Assembly: GCF_030272615.1 (NCBI RefSeq)
Contig: NC_081415.1
Span: 606,305,137-606,369,136 of the forward strand
Source of the DNA: Cryptomeria japonica
Lineage: Eukaryota > Streptophyta > Pinopsida > Cupressales > Cupressaceae
Reading direction: 5' to 3'
DNA length: 64,000 bases
Position 1 is the first letter of the stretch, and each line of letters begins with the position of its first letter. The translations under genes and the position numbers were made by a program. The notes under the pieces were generated by a model. It did not search any database. It worked only from the letters and a program-made list of their open reading frames with translations, and was not told the origin of the DNA. Below are positions 32,940 to 43,385 of this stretch, piece after piece.

Positions 32940-35900
32940 ATGCCCATTGTCCACCCTGAACTCATCGAATGGAACCAACCAAATCCCCCATGTCTTGACT
33001 TCTTCCAAAACGATGAGGCTATCATTGACTTTTTGGAATTAAGGGATAACCTACCAAGCGGGGATCACAAAGCTGGATTCACCATTGAACTTAATAGCAC
33101 AGCATACTTCGAGGTGGATGCCAAACCTTTCAGCTGCAAAAATATAACAATAAAACATGGATCTTTCAGTGAAAACCACACTGTGGCACTGTTTGATCCG
33201 ACAAAAGTAAAAAGAAAGAGCGTATCCAATGGTGAAAACCTCTCTGAGGCACCTGAGGATGAAGGGTTTGACATTCTCCCTGCTAGTACACAACAGGAAC
33301 GATCCACGATTCTTATCGATGAAACCAATGAATACAATGTGGGGACTCCTGAAAATCCTCATATCATACATCTGGCATCTCTTCTCACTCCAGAGGAACA
33401 GCCTAAATTTATAGAGTTCTTCCAGAAGTGTCAGATCAACTTCGCATGGTCATATGCAGACATGCCTGGGCTTGATCCTGATTTAGTCATGCATCACCTC
33501 ACCGTAGCAGAAGGAGCCAAACCTGTCAAGCAGAAGCTTCGTAAGATGCATCCCCAGATTGCAGTGCTAGTCAAAACAGAACTCAAGAAACTCCTGGATG
33601 TTGGTTTCATTAGACCAATTGATTATGCAGAATGGATCTCCAATATTGTGCCTGTCGGCAAACCAAAAGGGGGCATCCACATTTGTACTGACTTCAGAGA
33701 TCTAAATAAGGCCTGTCCTAAGGATGATTTCCCCCTACCAAATATTGACATCATAGTGGATCTAACAGCAGGACATGCCATGCTTTCACTCATGGATGGC
33801 TTTTCAGGATACAATCAAATAAAGATCGCACCAGAGGACCAACATAAAACAGCCTTCACATGTCCATGGGGCACATATTGCTGGAATGTAATGCCCTTCA
33901 GTCTAAAGAATGTAGGAGCAACCTATCAAAGAGCAATGACCACCATCTTCCATGACATGATGCATACCATGATGGAAGATTATGTTGATGACTTACTAGC
34001 AAAATCACTCACCAGAGAAGGGCATCTCCACATCTTAGATAAAATATTTGATAGACTGGAACAATACCATGTTCGACTCAACCCAAAGAAATGTGTCTTT
34101 GGAGTGACCTCCGGGAAGCTTCTAGGATACATTGTCTCAAGCAAAGGCATTGAGGTCGATCCAGCAAAGGTTAAGGCAATAATGGACATGCCACTTCCAA
34201 AGAATATCAGTCAGCTAAGGACATTACAAGGGAAGCTTCAATCCATCCGAAGATTCATTGCACAATTGGCTGATAAGTGTCACCCATTCACACACTTGCT
34301 ACACAAGAACATCCGCTTTCAGTGGGATGCCAGATGCCAACAAGCATTTCAGACCCTTAAAGACTACCTCATGAATCCACCATTGTTGATGCCACCAGAT
34401 CCAAGTAGACCGTTGTTACTTTATATCTCAGCAACAAGTACAGCATTAGGTGTATTATTGGCACAACATGATGCAGAAGGCAAAGAGTGTGCTGTATACT
34501 ACATCTCTCGCACACTGGTTGGCTATGAACTCAATTACACACCTATTGAGCGAGCTTGCCTAGCAGTAATCTTAGCAGCCACTAAATTGCAGCACTATCT
34601 GTTGACACACAAGGTACAACTCATTGCAAAGATTGATCCACTCAAGTACTTACTTAGCAAAGCAGCATTGACAGGTCGCTTGGCCAAATGGGTAATGATT
34701 CTAAGTGAATTTGACATTGAGTATGTGGACCGTAAAGCTATCAAAGGTCAAGTTATTGCAGATCAGTTGGCCGATGCACCACTCATAGGCGATCATCCTC
34801 TCATTTCCAATTTTCCATATGAAGAGATATTCATGATCACAGAAGCACGGCCATGGAAACTATATTTTGATGGTTCATACACTAGGCATGGCTCGGGGGC
34901 AGGCATTCTGTTTATCACACCTCAAGGTGATAGCATTCCGAAGTCTTACAGGCTCACATTTCCATGCACAAACAACATAGCAGAATATGAGGCTTTAATC
35001 ACAGGACTCAGATTAGCCATACAATGGAAATTAAAAGAACTTCAAGTATATGGTGATTCCCAACTGGTCATTCGACAAGCAACAGATGAGTATCAGACCA
35101 AGGATGATAAACTCATGCCATACAAGCAAATGGTGGACAATTTAAAGACACCATTTACTACTATCACTTTTGAGCAGATACCAAGAGATCAGAATCGAGC
35201 TGCTGATGCTATGGCTACCATCGCATCTCTCCTAGATCTTCCACAAAATTCAACACGCTACGAGTTCTTGGTAGAACAGCTTTGGATTCCCGCTTATGAT
35301 ATCCCCGAATCCGAAATGATATGTCGCCTTGACGGTTCTGAATCCCCATGGTATGGTGAATTCTACACCTATCTCCGCGATCACACCCTTCCTCCCAACC
35401 AATCAAATAACCAACGAAAAACCTTCATTTGCCAAACTGCTCGATATACCATTATTGCCGAAACCCTATACCGACGCAGTCTTGATGGTACTCTCCTTCG
35501 ATGTCTGGAACAAGATGAGATAACAAAGGCTTTGGAAGAGGTCCATGAAGGAATTTGCGGAACTCACTCAAGTGGTCCATCACTAGCCAAGAAGATCATG
35601 CGAGCTGGATACTATTGGCCATCTATGGAAAAGGATTCCTACTACTTTGTCAGAAAATGCAAGAAATGTCAAGTTCACGGTGACCTGATACATGCACCAG
35701 CACAGGAACTGCAACCAATCACAACACCATGGCCTTTTTGTCAATGGGGCCTTGACCTTGTAGGTAAGATTCATCCATCTTCATCCAACGGCCATAAATT
35801 CATTATTACCGCTACCGAATATTTCACAAAGTGGATCGAAGCTGTTCCACTTACCCAAGTCATCGGCAAGCAGATCGCCTCATTCATCCTCAACTACATC

Positions 35901-36605
35901 ATCTGCCGGTATGGTGTACCCATGTCCATCATCACAGATAACGGTCTTCCTTTCAAAAATCAAGATGTCCGTGAGCTTTGTGAGAAATTTCATATCCAAC
36001 ATCGCTTTTCCACCCCCTATTACCCACAAGGCAATGGTCAGGCTGAAGCATCCAATAAAAACATATTGAGAATCCTAAAGAAGACAGTCAATGATGTCGG
36101 TCGTGATTGGCATGTTCAATTGAATCCAACATTATGGGCATATCGAACTAGCATTCGAACCCCTATAGGTGCAACTCCTTATTCATTGGTCTATGGTGCA
36201 GAAGCTATCTTACCTATTGAGGTTGAGATACAATCATTACGAGTTTCCTTGCATAATCTCATCGATGATGAAGCATACAGAGTCTCACGTCTTCAGGACT
36301 TAGAGTTACTTGATGAGAAGCGACAAGCTGCATACAATCACCTCAAAGCCTATCAGCAGCGCATGAGTAGAAGCTACAATCACCGAGTTAGATCTCGTAC
36401 ATTTGAGGTAGGTGATCTTGTTCTTCGAGAGAATCCTCGCAACCAACCAAAAAGAGAACATCAAGGCAAGTTTGAATCAAATTGGCTCGGCCCATATGTT
36501 GTCACTGTTGTATTCGGGTCCGGGGCATATCAGTTGGCTACATCAGATGGAGAACCGCTCGCAGATCCAATCAATAGCACGCACCTCAAACGGTTTTATA
36601 CCTAA
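32940..36605 (+). CDS. Tat pol: RT, dual RNase H, integrase (1,221 residues, uninterrupted)
   Basis: Same frame as gag-protease; the ATG at 32940 is just the first Met after the TAG at 32793. RT: VPVGKPKGGIHICTDFRDLN (about 235) and YVDDLL (about 348). RNase H 1: about 490-620. RNase H 2: YFDGSYTRHGSGAG (about 641), NNIAEYEAL, YGDSQLV and DQNRAADAM, the second archaeal-like RNase H that marks the Tat/Ogre lineage. Integrase: HEGICGTH...CKKC zinc site (about 868-910), catalytic Asp about 937 (GLDLVG), Asp about 1000 (ITDNG) and Glu about 1036 (GQAEAS), giving DD35E. C-terminus: GDLVLRENPRN to HLKRFYT. All catalytic motifs I checked are present, so the pol part may still encode active enzymes, although the upstream stops would block a normal polyprotein. 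Confidence 0.9.
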   Translation: MPIVHPELIEWNQPNPPCLDFFQNDEAIIDFLELRDNLPSGDHKAGFTIELNSTAYFEVDAKPFSCKNITIKHGSFSENHTVALFDPTKVKRKSVSNGENLSEAPEDEGFDILPASTQQERSTILIDETNEYNVGTPENPHIIHLASLLTPEEQPKFIEFFQKCQINFAWSYADMPGLDPDLVMHHLTVAEGAKPVKQKLRKMHPQIAVLVKTELKKLLDVGFIRPIDYAEWISNIVPVGKPKGGIHICTDFRDLNKACPKDDFPLPNIDIIVDLTAGHAMLSLMDGFSGYNQIKIAPEDQHKTAFTCPWGTYCWNVMPFSLKNVGATYQRAMTTIFHDMMHTMMEDYVDDLLAKSLTREGHLHILDKIFDRLEQYHVRLNPKKCVFGVTSGKLLGYIVSSKGIEVDPAKVKAIMDMPLPKNISQLRTLQGKLQSIRRFIAQLADKCHPFTHLLHKNIRFQWDARCQQAFQTLKDYLMNPPLLMPPDPSRPLLLYISATSTALGVLLAQHDAEGKECAVYYISRTLVGYELNYTPIERACLAVILAATKLQHYLLTHKVQLIAKIDPLKYLLSKAALTGRLAKWVMILSEFDIEYVDRKAIKGQVIADQLADAPLIGDHPLISNFPYEEIFMITEARPWKLYFDGSYTRHGSGAGILFITPQGDSIPKSYRLTFPCTNNIAEYEALITGLRLAIQWKLKELQVYGDSQLVIRQATDEYQTKDDKLMPYKQMVDNLKTPFTTITFEQIPRDQNRAADAMATIASLLDLPQNSTRYEFLVEQLWIPAYDIPESEMICRLDGSESPWYGEFYTYLRDHTLPPNQSNNQRKTFICQTARYTIIAETLYRRSLDGTLLRCLEQDEITKALEEVHEGICGTHSSGPSLAKKIMRAGYYWPSMEKDSYYFVRKCKKCQVHGDLIHAPAQELQPITTPWPFCQWGLDLVGKIHPSSSNGHKFIITATEYFTKWIEAVPLTQVIGKQIASFILNYIICRYGVPMSIITDNGLPFKNQDVRELCEKFHIQHRFSTPYYPQGNGQAEASNKNILRILKKTVNDVGRDWHVQLNPTLWAYRTSIRTPIGATPYSLVYGAEAILPIEVEIQSLRVSLHNLIDDEAYRVSRLQDLELLDEKRQAAYNHLKAYQQRMSRSYNHRVRSRTFEVGDLVLRENPRNQPKREHQGKFESNWLGPYVVTVVFGSGAYQLATSDGEPLADPINSTHLKRFYT

Positions 36606-36716
36606 GGTGTACAAGACATCAGGCTCCCCTGCATATCAGAAAATACCAAAAACATTCAGAAAAATGTCCTAAAGAAAATACAAAAACATTCAAAAAAGTA
36701 AAGAAAAATCATGCAT

Positions 36717-36795
36717 CCAAACGGTGAACAACCACTCCAGTGGCACCTTGGGTAAGTACGATGGCGAAAACCTGGCAAACAGGCGCCACTCGTAA
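36717..36795 (+). promoter_or_regulatory. conserved twin hairpin downstream of pol (plus-strand Tat)
   Basis: About 125 bases after the pol stop: CCACT/AGTGG (36732-36743) and CCTG/CAGG (36771-36783), joined by TGGGTAAGTAC. It corresponds to 26088-26150 in the other Tat element. Confidence 0.5.
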
Positions 36796-36982
36796 AGGCA
36801 ATGGCTCGAGTATCTTTCATTCACACATCCATCCATCTAACCATGGCTTGTTATTTGATCTGTAATCCAAGAAAGTACTTCATGCATCTGGCATCCCGCT
36901 TTTTCATAAATCATGTCCAACTTGGGGGCAATGCCCTTACAATCTAGATGATGGAAGTGGATTCTACATTACTGGTGATTCA

Positions 36983-37140
36983 TTGGCAAAAACATTCAAA
37001 AATGTCTCGCAAAATACAAAAACATTCAAAAATGTCTCGCAAAATACAAAAACATTCAAAAATGTCTCGCAAAATCCAAAAACATTCAAAAATGACTCAC
37101 AAAATCCAAAAACATTCAAAAACTATTACACAAAATCCAA
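36983..37140 (+). repeat. 30-bp tandem repeat, about five units
   Basis: Units of CAAAAACATTCAAAAATGTC plus TCGCAAAATA, decaying to the right. They yield the frame KTFKNVSQNT repeated, which I take as a by-product of the 30-bp period rather than a gene. Confidence 0.85.
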
Positions 37141-38997
37141 AAACATCGAAAAACCCATCAAAAATCACACAAAAACATGGCAACACCTTGTACATATTCA
37201 TTCAAGCAGATGCAAAACCAACATTAACACAGTACTCACACAATGACCATTTATCAATCGACCACACAATCCACATCCAACAATTCAGAAACTGTCTTTA
37301 AAAACAAGGATGCATCCTTCCTTACCAAAACAAACACAAAAGTGACGTTTTCTTTGACAAGAAAATTATGTTAAGCTATCAAATGCTTGGTTGATTCGTG
37401 AGTAATTCATTTGTTTATCTGTATCGGGATCTTTCAGCATTGTTTTGTATCGTTTGCACATTATTTCCGATGAAGTTCTGGGGCATGTACTAATGGTGTC
37501 TACATGGGAAGTTCACTAAGCTATGTGATCATAGGCAAAAATATAGTCATAGATCACTACGGCTTGCTGACTACAGCGTATACCTCGACCATATGAGCAT
37601 GAACCATTACCAAGGATCCTTATTCTTTATTCTTTATGTATATATTGTTTGTTTGCAGGTGCAATGCTCTTCCTTTGGTTCCTCCTACCTCATCCAAACT
37701 GGATAAAGGTTTTTTATCTCTTAGTACGGTATGAACTTGTCTCAGGATATGATCAGCCTAAGATCAAGGAGGACGATCCAAGTCATGCATGAATAGAGAT
37801 AATCCTTGTCTGTTCCGCAAGCAATACTCAGGTCAACTTGATCCATTATATCAAGTTGCTTGTATTAACTTGCTATATCAAATCCATGTAAGAAATACTC
37901 TGGTCATCTTGAATCATTATGTCAAGATGCTTGTATTCTCTTCCAACATTTTAAAGCTCAATGATGAAAATAAAGCACCATGGATCGTCATTCCATCTCA
38001 TCTGTATATATTGCATTTCATTGCATTCCACCCATCCATACATTCATAATAGCTGCATATCATGCATACATAGTCATAATAATGCATACTCTATTTTACT
38101 CATCTTCTTCCATAGGACTCGGTCCTAGTCCTCCATATCTTCTATCTAACATCAAATCCCCCCTCACCCTCCCTATCTTGATCATCAACATCATCCTAAT
38201 CCCTTCATCGCTTCCCATCCTCACTCATCCACAAAATTAAGCCAGTTACTCTGTCTACATAGATACATCGACTCCCACACACCTAGACTATCAACAGATA
38301 CTCTGATCACGTATCTTCGGGTCTCAACAGGTAATCGATTATGGTAATCCTAGACTACATCAGGCATTTATCATAATGACCTAGTCTCAACGGGGCTGCC
38401 ATGATTCACCACAACCATCCATCACACGCACATACTATCAATTGATCAACCAATCAAACACAATCCAACGGACAATTACATCAATTGTCTACGTCTCAAC
38501 GAGTATTTTGCTTCATATACCTTGACTTCATCGGGCAATTACATCAATTGTCTAAGTCACATCAGGTCACTTTGATTCACTTACTCAGACTTTATCATGT
38601 CCAAGCGACCAACTGACATCAACTGTCACGCTTTGACTTGACCGGGGCAATTAAACCGATTGCACCAGATTGTCCAAACAATTTTGATCAATTGTATCGC
38701 ATCAATCCAAACCCCACACTACATCTGCTATGTATCTCTTGCATGACCTCAGGGTACTCGTTGGCTTGTTGTTTCTTCATATTCACTCCATTTTCTCCCA
38801 TTCTTTCATCATTAGTTCTAATTTCTTCTATTCTACCTCCCCTCCGCTTTTCATTCTTTTTCGAGAGATCGCCCGATTTTTCAAAAAAATTCGGCCCATC
38901 CCTCGAGGGGGCATACCACCCATTAAATTTACATTTTATGGGGCATTTCTTCACACCTATTTTTCTTTCTTTGAAACGATGCGATAAACTGCACCTT
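37141..38997 (+). other. 3' non-coding region of the plus-strand Tat element
   Basis: No convincing gene. Unlike the minus-strand element, no plant-mobile-domain ORF is seen in either strand. 38340-38660 has imperfect repeats around CAATTACATCAATTGTC, including a perfect hairpin GACAATT/AATTGTC at 38471-38489 and a shorter one at 38535-38552. The end is Thr/Phe-codon rich but unconserved. Confidence 0.55.
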
Positions 38998-39013
38998 CTC
39001 AAAGAGGGGCAAA
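38998..39013 (+). promoter_or_regulatory. polypurine tract of the plus-strand Tat element
   Basis: CTCAAAGAGGGGCAAA directly before TGTAGTCACA. Nearly the same as the tract of the minus-strand Tat element. Confidence 0.85.
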
Positions 39014-39239
39014 TGTAGTCACATAAATCTATCCACTTAATTAAATGAATACTTAGTATTTATTTGATTATTTAACCATCAATTAATAATTAATTAAATT
39101 AATATTTAATTAATTCATCTTAACCCTCTTCTCCTATTAATTAAATAAATTATTCAATTTATTTGATTTAATTCACTTAACCAAATTCATACCATTAATT
39201 AAATAAATAAATCATATTTGTTTAATTAAATCTTCTCTC

Positions 39240-39540
39240 ACATTTAAATAAATTAATATTTATTTAAATCCCCCAAAATCCCACCTCTCACATTTAAATA
39301 AATTAATATTTATTTAAATCCCCCAAAATCCCACCTCTCACATTTAAATAAATAAATCATTTATTTAAATCACCTTTATCCTCCACCCACTTGTATTTTC
39401 CTACAAAAGCAAGTTGCACAATTATTTTAAATAAATAATTTATTTAAATCACCTTTATCCTCCACCCACTTGTATTTTCCTACAAAAGCAAGTTGCACAA
39501 CTATTTTAAATAAATTATTTATTTAAAATTCTATTTATCC
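39240..39540 (+). repeat. tandem repeats in the LTR U3
   Basis: Two 50-bp units beginning TTTAAATAAATTAATATTTA and ending in CCCCCAAAATCCCACC, then two 75-bp units with AAATCACCTTTATCCTCCAC. Each unit starts with an AT palindrome. Confidence 0.8.
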
Positions 39541-39949
39541 TCACCCACTTGAAACCTTTAATGGTTTCCCTTAAAGTATTCAAACTTGATCGCTTTAAAG
39601 TCTTCAAACTTGATGGCTTCCTTCTATAGTCTTCTTAAGACTTTAATGGTTTTCCTTAAAGTCTTCAAGCCTTTAATAGTTCCCCTCAAAGTCTTCAAGC
39701 ATTTTAATGCTTTATCTTCCTTTTTCTCATTTAAATAAATTAATATTTATTTGAATATTTATCCAAATACAACTTGCACACATTTATTGAAATAAATGAA
39801 TTTTTATTTTAATAAAATCCTATTTTCCCTCACCCACCAAATCCACTTGCAAAATCTAATCCCCTTCTAGATTCTTCTAACCCCTTCCTAATTAACTTAA
39901 TCCATCCCCTAATTATTGTTACATTCCTAAGCAAAATGGAGTCACTTCT

Positions 39950-40145
39950 CAAAGCCTAAAAGTCTTTGATAACCATTAAAGGCTTTCAACCTTCAACCAC
40001 TAAATGTCTCAAAGTCTTGGATAACCTTTGAAAGCTTCCAACCTTCAACCACTAAATGGCTCAAAGTCTTTGATAACCATTGAAGGCTTTCAACCTTCAA
40101 CCACTTAATCCCCAAAGTCTCCAATAACCATTAATGGTTACCTCA
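39950..40145 (+). repeat. 62-bp tandem repeat in the LTR U3
   Basis: Three units of about 62 bp containing CAAAGTCTTTGATAACCATT and CTTTCAACCTTCAACCAC. A related AAAGTCTTCAA repeat lies just upstream (39570-39700). Confidence 0.8.
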
Positions 40146-40500
40146 AACCCTCCCACATAGTTAAAACATTTGTTTTGACTCAACCTCTACCCAACCCAAG
40201 GGTCTCATCAAGCCTTTAATGCTTTGACCATGATTATCTCTTAATCATTTGCACAAAGGTTTATCCTTGCATTAACTCCTAATCCAGTGGGTAATCTTAA
40301 TTTAGGCTTGACCCTTACCTTCTAGATAACCATGAGGTCTCCTCAGGCATTTAATGCCTCCAACCTCTTCTCTCAACCCAATCTTATGTTGACACTTGTC
40401 ACCATTTCATTGGTGCAAATTGTGCACATGGATCCCCAACTTTCAAGCTTGACCCTTGATTAAACCTTTCAATCCTGGCCATCCATTGCTCCATTTTTCC

Positions 40501-40510
40501 TATAAATAGA
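40501..40510 (+). promoter_or_regulatory. LTR TATA box, plus-strand Tat
   Basis: CCTATAAATAGAGCCC, a strong plant TATA box, about 1.49 kb into the LTR. The expected start is near 40530. Confidence 0.65.
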
Positions 40511-41000
40511 GCCCATTCCTTCATAATCCAGATCCTGAAAACTTGTATGCATTTAGGCTATAGACATTTTTAGAGAGCATTTAGCATAAGCAATCTAACA
40601 TCTTATCATTTTTGGTTAAAATATATCATTTTAGCATCAATAGCATAGTATTTAGCTTTTCATTTCATATTTGAAGCTTAATATTAAATCTCAATCCTCC
40701 ATAAGCATCCATAGTGCAAAAAGCTGCTGAGAGCTACACTATTTTGGAACTTGGAGAGGAGAGGAACAAAGGAGAAGGAACTAAGAGTATGTTAGGAGGT
40801 ATTTGGAGATGCCTCATCATGTTTGCTTTGATAGTTAAATATGCTTGCATGCTTGTAGTCTCTCTTTTGGTATGCCTTTTTAGATTAGTTTTCGATTGAC
40901 TAACACTAATGTTTTGTGTGTTTTTGTGTTATTTGATCATAGACTAATCTTGTGCCATTTAGGAGGGCATCAGTTTGTATCATCCATGCTCTCAACATTC

Positions 41001-42400
41001 TGAATGTTTCTATAGATGTCCATGTTAGGTAATGTGGTATTATCAGAATTGAAAAAGATATTGTTGTCGTACTCGTAGCCACTTATGTTTGCAAACTCTT
41101 GAGCCTCTTTAGCTTCCCTCCTAGATTTTTAGGAATGGGTTTCAACCATGAACTAGGTCTTGAACAAGATGTGTGAGACTAGATGAAATGGAAAGAGTAT
41201 GGAAGACCAAGAGTTGGATGGAATGTAAATGAATTTGAACTGTACTTGTAATGTCCAAAGTGTAAGACCAAGTATGTATGTAGTAGAGTAGGTGTGACTT
41301 CCAAAGAGATGATAGATCTCTTGATGAGGTAAGTTGACCTTGACTCCAAGTAAAACCGAATGAGACCCAAAGGTGATAGACCTTGATGAGGGACCACTTA
41401 GCAAAATGTTGTTGTATGTATTGTGTTGACAAAGAAAGATGAGGACAAGCAAGTGACCTTTTGACTCAAGTTTAGACAAATGTGAATGTAATGCAAGGTA
41501 TAAAGAATGATGAACTTTGTGAGACCCAAAAGTAGGTTGAATGCTAGATGAAAACCCGGACAAATGACCTAGGAAGCTCAAAAATTCTTAAATTGATTTC
41601 TCTTGCTTACTAGATTGTAAGTTTTTCCAATACTGAACACAGACGTGTCTGTATCCTTCACAAACATGGTTGAAGTACATAGACGTGTTTCTGTCCGACA
41701 TAGACACATTTATAAAACCTGAGTGCAATTTTTCCAGTTTGTGAAGTTATTTGTTGTGACCAAATCTGAATTTGTGACCGTTTTTCATGACAAGAGGACA
41801 CAATGTTGATGAGGACCCTATGCTTGCAGGTGTTTAGACTCAAAATGACTCAAAAGAAAGTGTGTTGTTTGATGTAAAAATGTTTTGCATACACTTGAAG
41901 ACAAAAAAGACATAATGTTTTGATGTTTGATCTTGAATGTTTGAATTTTTAAAAGAAGACAAGTACAATTCCTATGGTTGGTCAGGACAATAGTTGTTGA
42001 TCCCACATGGGGTTTCCCTCGAGGCTACGCTAATCAAAGTGAATACTTAGATGATTGACCTCACTGGCTCCACCATCGACACTCACTTCTCTAGGACAGT
42101 CAAGCACCAGTCCCCATGAAAAATCCTCGTGGTGAACTTTGTATCTCTACTAAGAACCATATGTGTGTGGACCACTCCAGAGGTCCAACCTTCTGCCCCA
42201 ACAACTAGAAGGATTTTGGCTTTCTACAACAAAAAGGTGCTAGTAAGGGAATCCGCTCGTGTGGCCATACATGTGGAACTTTCAGCTCTGTAAATACAGA
42301 AGGCTCCCAGCTGGTAGGGGTTGCGCCCTACTATTGATCAAATAAATTTGATCAAACGGGTTTATGGGGAGACATAGTATCAGTATGAACTAATCAACAC
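41001..42400. other. unassigned retroelement leader or U5 sequence
   Basis: No gene recognised; minus-strand open frames at 41142-41581 overlap each other in different phases without family motifs. 41640-41710 has ACAGAC/GTCTGT and further CACGTCT-type motifs like the 22.1-kb array, but on the minus strand. 42334-42355 is an inverted repeat TTGATCAAAT/ATTTGATCAA with a two-base spacer. It could be U5 of the plus-strand element or leader of the minus-strand element. Confidence 0.35.
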
Positions 42401-42407
42401 ACTTTAC

Positions 42408-42523
42408 CCATGGCTTTCACCATGGATAAAGTTATTTATAGTGGTTTGGAAGAGAGGGGTTTTCCTCTCTACCACTTAGGTCATTCCCTCCTCACTAGTA
42501 ATCCTAGTGACCACACGGGGAGG
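42408..42523. other. three consecutive strong hairpins
   Basis: CCATGG/CCATGG (42408-42425), GTGGT plus AGAGAGG paired with CCTCTCT plus ACCAC (42441-42475), and CCTCC plus CACTAG paired with CTAGTG plus GGAGG (42487-42523). It looks like a structured RNA leader. Confidence 0.5.
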
Positions 42524-42569
42524 TAGACCCTCTAAAGACTTTGTGCAATAGGGGCCTTCGACGAGACAT

Positions 42570-43384
42570 TTTTTGATAGATTCAAATATATGATTTTCCA
42601 TGAGTTATTTTCCATCATAAAAAATAGACCACCTGTAACATATCAAGACATTTCCAAAACTGTAAGAAAATCCAAAAAAATTGCTAATTTGCTCCAATAA
42701 TCATTTTTTTATGAAAAATCATAAAAATTCATAGAAAATGCAAAATTGATCCCAAAAATATGATTTTTTTACTGGAAACTCTTGATAGCCTTCCAAACCT
42801 GCATAAAAACATTCTCGCAAAAATTCCAAGCAATTTGTGAGATATGATCAAAATAATGCAAAACCCTAATTTTTAAAGATCCAATTTTTTATGAAATATT
42901 TTGCATCAAAATTAAAATAAAAAAGAATAGATCCTATGCATAATTCTGATAAATTTCCAAAAATGTAAACAAATTCAAAAAATTCACTTATTTGCTCTCA
43001 AAATTATTTTTTTATGAAAATGCATACAAAATTCATAAAAATTCAAATATGCTTGAAAAACTCTTATATTTTTACTGAGCACTTTTGATACTGTTCTTAA
43101 CTTACAAAAAAAATTTGATACCAAAATTCAAATCCATTTGTGAGATCTGATCAAAATAATGAAAAACCCTAAATTTTAAAGATCAAATTTTTTAGGAATT
43201 TTTTTGCATCAAAATTTAAATCACAAAAAATAGGCCCCCTATATAATACTGAGATCTTTCTGAAATTCGCTCATTTTCTCTCAAAATTATTTTTTTATGA
43301 AAAATCATAAAAAATTCATAGAAAATGCAAATATGCTCCAAAAATTCTAAATTTTGGATTGAGAGCTCTTGATACTGTCCTCAA
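42570..43384. repeat. degenerate tandem repeat of about 280-300 bp
   Basis: About 2.5 units aligned on TTTGCTCTCAAAATTATTTT (landmarks near 42688, 42992 and 43274), each with an ATGAAAAATCATAAAAATTC segment, CTTTTGATACTGTTC and AAACCCTAA. It ends at the truncated LTR. Confidence 0.65.
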
Positions 43385-43385
43385 A

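Larger units (their letters stand above)
29403..41000 (+). mobile_element. Plus-strand Tat-type gypsy, lacking its 5' LTR (right end approximate)
   Basis: From gag ATG 29404 through pol to 36605, then 2.4 kb of 3' non-coding sequence, a polypurine tract at 38998-39013 and the 3' LTR from 39014. No 5' LTR, PBS or leader precedes gag; instead the antisense gag of the minus-strand element abuts it. The end of the LTR is not defined by any second copy, so 41000 is only an estimate. Confidence 0.7.
39014..41000 (+). repeat. 3' LTR of the plus-strand Tat element (end uncertain)
   Basis: Starts TGTAGTCACATAAATC. U3 runs to the TATA at 40501 and is filled with AT palindromes and tandem repeats. The end could be near 40738 (GAGCTACA), near 40960 or further right. 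No second LTR exists in the window to settle it. Confidence 0.6.

Noticed and set aside
36983-37140. Regular short repeats resembling a CRISPR array
   Set aside because: Units are directly adjacent without spacers, in a plant retroelement 3' region.
36948-37301. Open frame with repeated KTFKNVSQNT
   Set aside because: Produced by a 30-bp tandem repeat in a non-coding 3' region; no start context, no family.
37640-37662. Possible 3' splice site (T-rich stretch then TTTGCAG before GTGCAATG)
   Set aside because: No matching donor or downstream ORF; single weak signal in non-coding 3' DNA.
41142-41581. Minus-strand open frames of 70-140 codons
   Set aside because: Three phases overlap, Ser/His/Leu-rich, no motif and no conserved copy.
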